Below the pieces are notes generated by a model. The model saw only the letters and a program-made list of their open reading frames with translations, was not told the origin of the DNA and searched no databases. From an uncultured Lachnospiraceae bacterium (GTDB lineage: Bacteria > Bacillota > Clostridia > Lachnospirales > Lachnospiraceae), in the NCBI GenBank assembly GCA_902797565.1, contig CADBTO010000402.1, positions 1 to 11,151 of the forward strand: a stretch of DNA of 11,151 nt, in the 5' to 3' direction. The position numbers and the translations under genes were made by a program. Positions 4,812 to 11,151 of the stretch are shown here, piece by piece (the stretch's first letter is position 1; every line of letters begins with the position of its first letter).

Positions 4812-7595
4812 ATGGGATCTTTATCGGAATCATTGAGGGCATCTTCGATAGATCAGAGGATGGAAGCGGCGAAGGAAGTGGTGATGGAAGCGGTGATGGT
4901 GCCGCGCCTTTCGATCATCCTGGCAAACCAGGCATCGCCGGATGCTGAACAGCAGGAGGCAGAGGTTGCGACGGAGCAGATGCTGCGGGAACAGATTGCG
5001 GGGCTGCAGGCGCAGCAGATGGCGGATTCGACAGAGTTGGAAATCCTTTCCTGCAAAGTACAGGATGAATATGAGATCGAGCCGATGCTGAGGCAGGCGG
5101 TGGACGAGGCGGCCGGGCAGTTCGTGCTGTTCCTGCGCGGCGGGGATATTCCGGAACCGGGCTTCCTGCAGGAATTATGGAAGAAGATGGAGGAAGGCCC
5201 GAAAGTCCGGATGTATATGGTGCAGGCACTTAATTTCAAGGGCAAGCGCTTTCCGTTCCAGCGGAATACCTCCAGTATCGTGGATGTGGACAGCGAGCTT
5301 ACCGTGCTGCCGTATTTCCTTGCCGGGAAAGCAATTCGGCGGGATCTGATCAGCAAACTGGACTGGCACAGCGGATATGGGCTGAACGCGGAACGGGGCT
5401 TCCTGTTTTCCTATTGCCTGAAAGAGAAAAAATTTTCCTATGTTGCGGAGGCGAAATTCCGTTCCACCGTGCTCTATGAGTGTGAGTCAAACCTGTACCG
5501 CGGGCTGTATGAAAAGCAGTGGTACAACGAGACCTTTGACCGGTTCTTTCCGGAACTGTTCAAAAAAGCGGCGAAAAAGAACGGGGGCAGAGTGCCCGCA
5601 TTTCTTCAGCAGTTTTTGATGTTTTCTGTGAAGAATCGGATCAATCTGAACTGGAATAATAAAAACAAGCATGTTGTTTCGGAGGAAGAGGCGGAGCAGA
5701 TGTACCGGGATATCGGCACACTGTTTGCGCAGGTCGATGATACCTATCTGTTCAACGGGCGGCAGCTGACAGAGAGCGGGGCGCAGGATTCGATCAAGTG
5801 GGTCTACGGGATTCTGAAATACGGCGAAGATTTCAAATTCCGGAAATATTTCGCCGGCGGCGAGATGAAATACGGCGCGAACGAGGTCATTCTGGGGAGT
5901 ATCCGCTCCCTCAAGATGGACGTTGTGTCTATGGAATATATCGACGGTGTACTTGCGTTCGATGGCAGTATGGGGGCAATCCTCTATTCGATGGCGGATG
6001 AAGTATACCTGATGCTTGGAAAGAAGAAATATACGCTGCAGTATACCGGCAGGTATGCAATCAGCAAAGCGGTGGGGGTCAGCCTGTACAAAGGGCATCC
6101 GTTCCGCGTGGATCTGGATATTTCGGATTTGGAAGGCGGGGCGCTTCCGCTATATGGCTATGCGCGCTTCGGGGATGACGTGGTACGCCTTTCGTTCCGG
6201 TATGAATCGCATTTCAGCCGGATCAGCAGCCGCTTCAAGGGCTGCTACTGGCAGTTCCAGGCAGACGGGCAGTATGTCATGACAACGCATGATAAGGACG
6301 GGCTGATTTTCGAACGCTGCGAGGCAGATGCATGGAAGCAGAAAGAGAAGGCATTGCAGCGGGAGATGATCAAGACGAAGAAGAAGCGTGCGCTGCTGTT
6401 CGTTGCGATCCGGCAGGCATATTTCAGAATGAAGCCGATTATGAAAAAGCGCCCGATCTGGATGTATCTGGACAAGATCTACAAGGGCGGGGATTCTTCG
6501 GAGTACCTGTACCGATATGCCAGTGCCCAGAAGGGGGCGAATATCGACCATTATTATCTGATAGACAAGGACGCGGCAGAGTACAAGGGACTGGTGCGGG
6601 ATGGCTTCAAGCCGCTGGTCCGGGGCAGCATCAAGCACCGGCTGATTTTCCTGATGGCGGATATGATGGTGATTTCAAACTCCACGGTCATGGCCTTCAA
6701 TAATTTTGGCATGGAAAATTCCAGCTATGTCCGGGATCTGATCAACTTCCATGTCTGCTGCGTGCAGCATGGGATGAGCGTGCAGCGGATTGCTGTGGCG
6801 CAGAACCGGCTCCGGGACAACACGAAACTGTATTTCTGTGCGTCACAGTATGAGATCGAGAACCTGTCGCGGCCGGTTTATGATTATGTGGGATACCAGC
6901 ATAATGCACTGAAACTCACGGGGGTGCCGCGTTATGATGGCCTGAAGGACGCGCACAAAAAGCAGATTATGATTTCGCCGACCTGGCGGATGCAGGCGGC
7001 AGCTCCGATCAGCAAAGGCCAGAATGAGGGGGAGCAGCGGCAATACAACCCGCTGTTCAAAGAAAGCAGTTATTACAAGGTATTTAATGCGCTGATCAAC
7101 GACAAACGGCTGCTGGACGCGGCAAAGCGCCTCGGATACCGGATCAAATATGTCCTGCATCCGATCGTCAGTTCCCAGGTGGAAGACTTTGACAAGAATG
7201 ATTTTGTGGACATCGTACCGGCAGTCGGGGAAATGAGTTATGAACAGATGTTCCGGGAATCCGCATTGATGGTCACGGATTTTTCCGGAATCCAGTTCGA
7301 TTTTGCCTATATGCGCAAGCCGATCGTGTACCTGCATCATAAGGACATCCCGCAGCATTATGAAGAAGGCTCGTTCTTCTATGACACGATGGGATTTGGG
7401 GAAATCACGAGGGACAACGACGAGCTGATCGATATGCTGATCGATTATATGGAGCACGACTGCAAAATGAAAGAAGAATATGTACGCCGTGCAGATGATT
7501 TCTTCTATTATAATGACCATGAAAACTGCAAGCGGATCTATCAAGAGATGATTGCATACCAGGAGAAGTACATTCTTCCGGTATGGAATGGCTGA
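4812..7595 (+). CDS. CDP-glycerol glycerophosphotransferase family protein with degenerate N-terminal GT2-like domain
   Basis: Probably transfers glycerol- or ribitol-phosphate from the CDP-polyol to a lipid-linked acceptor at the inner membrane face. The C-terminal half (about 535-927) carries the TagF/TarL family blocks: QHG with H653, TGVPRYD, SPTWR at 722-726, HP with H783, TDFSGIQFDF at 822-831, and EGSFFYD. The two histidines correspond to the catalytic histidines known in TagF. The N-terminal part (about 30-250) has the order of a GT2 glycosyltransferase: PRLSIIL strand, AAGQFVLFL strand, and a GYGLNAERGFLF segment. However, the usual sugar-nucleotide acidic motifs are altered: L-R-G-G-D at 108-112 instead of DxD, and E194-R195 instead of ED. 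The middle (about 340-520) is beta-rich and unassigned. GAGGG at 4801-4805 precedes the ATG at 4812, and the gap from the ATPase gene is 18 bp. A polyol-phosphate substrate is inferred from the family; ribitol cannot be excluded. Confidence 0.9.
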   Translation: MGSLSESLRASSIDQRMEAAKEVVMEAVMVPRLSIILANQASPDAEQQEAEVATEQMLREQIAGLQAQQMADSTELEILSCKVQDEYEIEPMLRQAVDEAAGQFVLFLRGGDIPEPGFLQELWKKMEEGPKVRMYMVQALNFKGKRFPFQRNTSSIVDVDSELTVLPYFLAGKAIRRDLISKLDWHSGYGLNAERGFLFSYCLKEKKFSYVAEAKFRSTVLYECESNLYRGLYEKQWYNETFDRFFPELFKKAAKKNGGRVPAFLQQFLMFSVKNRINLNWNNKNKHVVSEEEAEQMYRDIGTLFAQVDDTYLFNGRQLTESGAQDSIKWVYGILKYGEDFKFRKYFAGGEMKYGANEVILGSIRSLKMDVVSMEYIDGVLAFDGSMGAILYSMADEVYLMLGKKKYTLQYTGRYAISKAVGVSLYKGHPFRVDLDISDLEGGALPLYGYARFGDDVVRLSFRYESHFSRISSRFKGCYWQFQADGQYVMTTHDKDGLIFERCEADAWKQKEKALQREMIKTKKKRALLFVAIRQAYFRMKPIMKKRPIWMYLDKIYKGGDSSEYLYRYASAQKGANIDHYYLIDKDAAEYKGLVRDGFKPLVRGSIKHRLIFLMADMMVISNSTVMAFNNFGMENSSYVRDLINFHVCCVQHGMSVQRIAVAQNRLRDNTKLYFCASQYEIENLSRPVYDYVGYQHNALKLTGVPRYDGLKDAHKKQIMISPTWRMQAAAPISKGQNEGEQRQYNPLFKESSYYKVFNALINDKRLLDAAKRLGYRIKYVLHPIVSSQVEDFDKNDFVDIVPAVGEMSYEQMFRESALMVTDFSGIQFDFAYMRKPIVYLHHKDIPQHYEEGSFFYDTMGFGEITRDNDELIDMLIDYMEHDCKMKEEYVRRADDFFYYNDHENCKRIYQEMIAYQEKYILPVWNG

Positions 7596-7609
7596 AAAGG
7601 GGGAAAGCC

Positions 7610-9070
7610 ATGGCTGAAAAAGAACAGGCGAAAAAGCCGTTCCGGATTCTGCTTCTGACGAACCGGGATTCCGATAATACCGGCGACCAGGTGATCGAGC
7701 AGAGCGATATCGCGCTGCTGAAGGTGGCAATGGTGAATATTCTGGGGGAATTTGTTCCACCGCCGCCGCCAAAGCCGGGAATGAAAAAACGGGTTAAGAA
7801 TGCCGTCAAGCAGATGCTGGGGAAAGAAATCCCACAGCCGCCCGTTCCGAAGGACAGGCGCTTCGTGATCAGTTCCCGCTCCGCATCGATTGTCACGCAG
7901 AAGTACATCGAGGGCAGGCGACCGGAAGACCTGGAGATGGCGGAGAAGGTGATTTCAGAAGCGGACGTTGTCATTCTGGGCGGGGCACCGATGTTCAATT
8001 ACCTGTACCAGACCTTTTATGAACGGACGGCAATCACGATCGAGCTGGCAAAGAAATACGGGAAGCCGATGATCTTCTCTGCGATCGGCGTGGAAAGCTA
8101 CAGTGAAAAAAGCCAGAAATGCCAGCGCCTCAAGCAGGCATTGAATGAGGATGTGGTGCTGCAGATCACGACGCGGGATGATTTTGATTATCTCCAGCAG
8201 TACAAGGAAAATCCAAACCTTGTGATCGGGCAGGTTTCGGATCCGGCGGTGTACTCTGCGGCGGTATTTGAAGACTTCATCAAAGAGAAGACGGTACAGA
8301 AAAAGAAGAAGAAGATTGGCCTTTTCATTCTGCGCGCGAATGGCTTTCTGGACAACAAGATTGATTTCGACAAGGAACAGGCGGCGCAGTTCTGGCTCTC
8401 GATGATGAAAAAGCTGGATGAAGAGGGGCTGAATTACGAAGTTGTGACGAGCGGGCATTTCGGCGACGAGGCGTTTGTGGATTATCTGGTTCGCAATTAC
8501 GGCGTACCGCTGAACAAATGTATCTTCAACATCAATGCGCCGGAAGATTTGTTTGCGGCGATGTCCCGCTATGACGGCATTATTTCATGCCGGCTGCATC
8601 CAAGCATCATTTCGTATTCGATGGGGATTCCATCGGTGGGGCTGCGGTGGAACAACAAAGTCCGGAAGTTCTATGAAGGGATCGGTTATCCGGAGCGGGT
8701 CATTGATGCCACGGAACTGACAGCGGACCGCGTCTGGGAGGCAATCTCCCGTGCCATGGAAGAGGGCATTGAGAAAGACACGGAATTTTTAGGCCGGGTC
8801 TATGCCACACTGTTCCAGGGCCTTGGGAGGGTCATACAGGGCGACGATTTTGACGGCGTGCCTTTTACATACGAAGAAGTCTGGGAGCGCATCCCGCGTT
8901 ATGCAGGAACCTCGGACAAAGAGAAGAAAGAAAAGCTCAAGCGGAAGTTCCGCAGGGCATACCAGACCGCCAACGAGCGGTTGGACAAGGTGGCAGAACT
9001 TAAAGAAGAAATCGAGCAGCTGAAAGAAGAAAATAAAGAATTAAAGAAGGAACGAACAAAAGAAGAATAA
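7610..9070 (+). CDS. Polysaccharide pyruvyl transferase family protein (CsaB-like) with C-terminal coiled coil
   Basis: Likely adds ketal-linked pyruvate from phosphoenolpyruvate to a sugar of the surface glycan, a modification that in other Gram-positives anchors SLH-domain proteins. The 486-residue protein opens with a beta strand and N-x-G-D motif (NTGDQ, 23-27). It then has VVILGGAP near 120-127, where the family usually has a Gly-rich GGG loop. The family C-terminal block is SCRLHPSI with R328 and H330, followed by SYSMGIPSVGLRWNNKVRKF. An inserted proline run (five Pro at 50-54) and a basic linker separate the first strand from the core. The last 30 or so residues (NERLDKVAELKEEIEQLKEEN...) form an obvious charged coiled coil, suggesting oligomerisation or partner binding. 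The ATG at 7610 is preferred because AAGGGGG (7597-7603) lies 6 bases upstream. An ATG at 7583 would add nine residues and overlap the preceding gene. Confidence 0.88.
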   Translation: MAEKEQAKKPFRILLLTNRDSDNTGDQVIEQSDIALLKVAMVNILGEFVPPPPPKPGMKKRVKNAVKQMLGKEIPQPPVPKDRRFVISSRSASIVTQKYIEGRRPEDLEMAEKVISEADVVILGGAPMFNYLYQTFYERTAITIELAKKYGKPMIFSAIGVESYSEKSQKCQRLKQALNEDVVLQITTRDDFDYLQQYKENPNLVIGQVSDPAVYSAAVFEDFIKEKTVQKKKKKIGLFILRANGFLDNKIDFDKEQAAQFWLSMMKKLDEEGLNYEVVTSGHFGDEAFVDYLVRNYGVPLNKCIFNINAPEDLFAAMSRYDGIISCRLHPSIISYSMGIPSVGLRWNNKVRKFYEGIGYPERVIDATELTADRVWEAISRAMEEGIEKDTEFLGRVYATLFQGLGRVIQGDDFDGVPFTYEEVWERIPRYAGTSDKEKKEKLKRKFRRAYQTANERLDKVAELKEEIEQLKEENKELKKERTKEE

Positions 9071-9094
9071 CAGAGTGTGCAGGGTACATCAGCC

Positions 9095-11151
9095 ATGATA
9101 ATGAAAATGAATGGAAAGAAAAGAAAGGGGAAACGCGTCGCAGCGTTTCTTGCGGCGCTGTTTGTGGCGTTTTCCTGCCTGCCGATTGATTTTGGCATCC
9201 AGGAAGTGGTGGAAGCGGCGAAGGCCAGCCAGGGTACGGCGCTCCTGCGGATCCTTTCAACAACGGATCTGCATGGGCAGGGCACGACCTATAGTTATGA
9301 TTCGGCGTCCATCCATAAGAATGGGTCGCTGGCGCAGCTTGCGACGGTGATCAAGCAGAAGAAAGCGGAGATTACGGAAGGGAACAACGGAAACACCCTG
9401 CTTGTGGACTGCGGGGATACGATTTTTGGTTATGGTGCGGCGGCGCAGCTTGCCGGGAATGTGTCCGGCGCACAGTATATGTTTGAAGAAATGATGGCGA
9501 TGGGCTATGACGCCATTACGCTGGGAAACCATGATTTTGATTATGGCATGTCCTATATTCGCCAGGCAACGGAAGAGGCAGGGATCACGAACAAAATCGT
9601 CCTTGGGAATGTGTGGGATGCCCAGAGCAAGCAGAAGATCTGGACCAATTCCAAGATCATTTCCAAGACGATGACGACGACGGCCGGCAAGAAGAAAACG
9701 GTCAAGATCGGGCTCCTGGGCTGTACGGTTCCGGCACTGTCTTCCGTGACGTCCAGCAAGGGCATTGCGGAAACGCAGGATATGATTGATTATGTGGAAG
9801 AGAATGTGGATGCCATCCGGGAGAAAGGGGCCGATCTTGTGGTGGTCCTGGCACACGCCGGGATTGGCAGCGACACGGATCCGGTGGACCGGTTCGATAA
9901 TGTTGGCTACCAGCTCATCCATATTGACGGAGTAGATGTGGTATGCTGTGGACATTCCCATATGAATTTCCCAAGTGCGGACGAGAAGACGGCATATTTC
10001 TATAAATGCAAGGGCGTGGACGCGGAGACCGGGCTGGTGGACGGCAAAGTGCTTGTCCAGGAGGCAGACCACGGGCAGGCGCTGGGGATCACAGACCTGA
10101 CCCTCGCGTTTGGCAGTGACAGCGTGTCCATCTCCCAGCGCAAGGTTTCTGTGGAGAAGATTACAGAGGATGTGGCGGAAGATCCGGATGTCCTTGCAGT
10201 GGATTCCAATTACCGTGCCCAGTTCGAAGAACTGTTCTATGCGGGCAAGGCAGAACTGGACGCGAATGCGAACAATTACTTTGGCATGATTGAGGACAAC
10301 GGGCTGATCCAGCTTTGCAATGAGGCAAAACTTGCCTACGGGAAGCGGATCGTGGCGGAGAAAGCGCCGGAGTATGTGAACTTCCCGCTGATTGCATTCT
10401 CGGACCACAAAATGGCAGGGGAAAACGGCGGGGATGATTACCTGTCGATTGACGGCAACCTGACTGTCAAGGATCTTCTGAACATGGAGGTCTTTGCGCA
10501 GGAGCACATCAAGGTCTATTATATTACGGGCGAGCAGCTGCGTGAAGTGATCGAGTGGCTGGCGGCATCGTGTTATCTGGAACCGGGGATGCAGCAGCTG
10601 GAAAACTGGAGCAATCCGACGACGAAAAACCTGGTGGACAGCCAGGGGCTCTGTCCGGTGCTTTCTTCCGACTGGGAGAGCTGGACCGGACTGGGGGTTT
10701 TTGACGGCGTGGAATATACGATTGACACGAGCATCAAACCCAGGTATGATCGGACTGGCTACAAGGTCATCAATGATACGCACCGGGTGACATCACTGAC
10801 CTGTAACGGTACGCCGGTGGACGACAAGCAGGTGCTGGTTCTGGTATCCAAGGGCATTTCTGCCGGGGTCTGGCCGAATATCGGAGCGAAGCTGAAAAAG
10901 CAGCTGATTGTGCCGAAGACGGAACGGCTCGTGGATGTGCTGGAAGACTATGTGCAGCAGCGTGCAGCCGGCGGGAGCATCCATCTTTCCGCAGACAACA
11001 ACTGGCATGTGGATTTTGTACAAGGTGGGAACTATCTTGTCAAGAGTTCGGAGAAATCCGAAGAGGAGGCGGCGGCAAAGCCCTGGTATGTACAGGAAGT
11101 GCTTCGGGAGAATGGTTATGCCTACTACCAGGCACAGTTTGGGGATGCTTA
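9095..11151 (+). CDS. Secreted CpdB-like 2',3'-cyclic-nucleotide 2'-phosphodiesterase/5'-nucleotidase (3' partial)
   Basis: Exported metallophosphoesterase that, by family, hydrolyses cyclic or mononucleotides outside the cell for phosphate and nucleoside recovery. The start at 9095 gives a typical signal sequence: basic KKRKGKR (8-14), hydrophobic VAAFLAALFVAF (15-26), and probable cleavage near AKA-S (44/45). AGGG at 9081-9084 is the likely Shine-Dalgarno. All calcineurin-like metal motifs are present: D58-x-H60, GD at 107-108, GNHD at 144-147, H254, and GHSH at 286-289. The C-terminal nucleotidase domain follows, with ENGGDDY (443-449), the LNMEVFA and YYITGEQLREVIEWL region, YTIDTSIKPRYD, and ADNNW (633-637). 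The last resembles the IHPAADNNW end of the CpdB catalytic unit and points to CpdB/YfkN rather than UshA. The frame stays open to base 11151 (685 codons seen), so further domains or a surface anchor may lie downstream. It starts 24 bp after the pyruvyl transferase, probably in the same operon. Confidence 0.92.
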   Translation, partial: MIMKMNGKKRKGKRVAAFLAALFVAFSCLPIDFGIQEVVEAAKASQGTALLRILSTTDLHGQGTTYSYDSASIHKNGSLAQLATVIKQKKAEITEGNNGNTLLVDCGDTIFGYGAAAQLAGNVSGAQYMFEEMMAMGYDAITLGNHDFDYGMSYIRQATEEAGITNKIVLGNVWDAQSKQKIWTNSKIISKTMTTTAGKKKTVKIGLLGCTVPALSSVTSSKGIAETQDMIDYVEENVDAIREKGADLVVVLAHAGIGSDTDPVDRFDNVGYQLIHIDGVDVVCCGHSHMNFPSADEKTAYFYKCKGVDAETGLVDGKVLVQEADHGQALGITDLTLAFGSDSVSISQRKVSVEKITEDVAEDPDVLAVDSNYRAQFEELFYAGKAELDANANNYFGMIEDNGLIQLCNEAKLAYGKRIVAEKAPEYVNFPLIAFSDHKMAGENGGDDYLSIDGNLTVKDLLNMEVFAQEHIKVYYITGEQLREVIEWLAASCYLEPGMQQLENWSNPTTKNLVDSQGLCPVLSSDWESWTGLGVFDGVEYTIDTSIKPRYDRTGYKVINDTHRVTSLTCNGTPVDDKQVLVLVSKGISAGVWPNIGAKLKKQLIVPKTERLVDVLEDYVQQRAAGGSIHLSADNNWHVDFVQGGNYLVKSSEKSEEEAAAKPWYVQEVLRENGYAYYQAQFGDA

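Noticed and set aside
7583..7609. Upstream ATG for the pyruvyl transferase
   Set aside because: It would overlap the preceding gene's stop, and no purine-rich site sits at the right distance; the ATG at 7610 has AAGGGGG just upstream.
9257..10783. 508-codon open frame on the minus strand opposite the CpdB-like gene
   Set aside because: It mirrors a clearly coding + strand gene with complete metal-binding motifs. The composition of the translated minus frame (rich in His, Arg and Pro, no domain) is typical of an antisense shadow in GC-rich coding DNA.
1..11151. tRNA, rRNA, CRISPR array, insertion sequence or phage genes
   Set aside because: No cloverleaf, regularly spaced repeat, transposase motif or terminal inverted repeat was seen on either strand. 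The repeats present are the local ones listed.

Overview
This window looks like a low-to-mid GC Gram-positive bacterium, most plausibly a Clostridia/Lachnospiraceae-type gut Firmicute. The evidence is a cluster of teichoic-acid-type genes, a secreted fibronectin-III/glucosaminidase wall enzyme, purine-rich Shine-Dalgarno sites, and the absence of any outer-membrane export component. This is inference from gene content; no rRNA or marker gene is present to fix the taxon. All seven genes lie on the + strand with short gaps (13, 164, 45, 18, 14 and 24 bp, using the preferred starts), and no convincing intrinsic terminator was seen. The region reads as one long transcription unit, or two if the 164-bp gap holds a processing or regulatory element.

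Layout. (1) 3-1352: the 3' part of a surface protein with fibronectin type III repeats and a C-terminal endo-beta-N-acetylglucosaminidase domain; its 5' end is outside the window. (2) 1366-2730: a polyprenyl-phosphate sugar-1-phosphate transferase that starts a lipid-linked glycan. (3) 2731-2894: a non-coding gap rich in inverted repeats. (4) 2895-3671 and 3717-4793: the permease and ATPase of a TagGH/Wzm-Wzt-type ABC-2 glycan exporter; each gene is preceded by a copy of the same leader and ribosome-binding site. (5) 4812-7595: a 927-residue fusion of a degenerate GT2-like domain, a middle beta-rich region and a C-terminal CDP-glycerol (TagF/TarL-type) glycerophosphotransferase domain. (6) 7610-9070: a CsaB-type polysaccharide pyruvyl transferase with a coiled-coil tail. 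(7) 9095 to beyond the window end: a secreted CpdB-like 2',3'-cyclic-nucleotide phosphodiesterase/5'-nucleotidase.

How they could work together (inference). The sugar transferase loads the first sugar phosphate onto undecaprenyl phosphate. The CDP-glycerol transferase family protein adds polyol phosphate units on the cytoplasmic face. The pyruvyl transferase adds ketal-linked pyruvate, and the ABC pair flips the lipid-linked polymer outward. The wall hydrolase and the exported phosphoesterase act outside the membrane. No CDP-glycerol synthesis gene (TagD), no clear linkage-unit glycosyltransferase and no wall-ligation enzyme is visible here, so the pathway must be completed elsewhere. The most distinctive points are the pseudo-GT2 fused to the glycerophosphotransferase, the Lys/Ala/Gln repeat tail on the exporter ATPase, the duplicated leader, and the structured intergenic region. 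None of these is proven new from the sequence alone.
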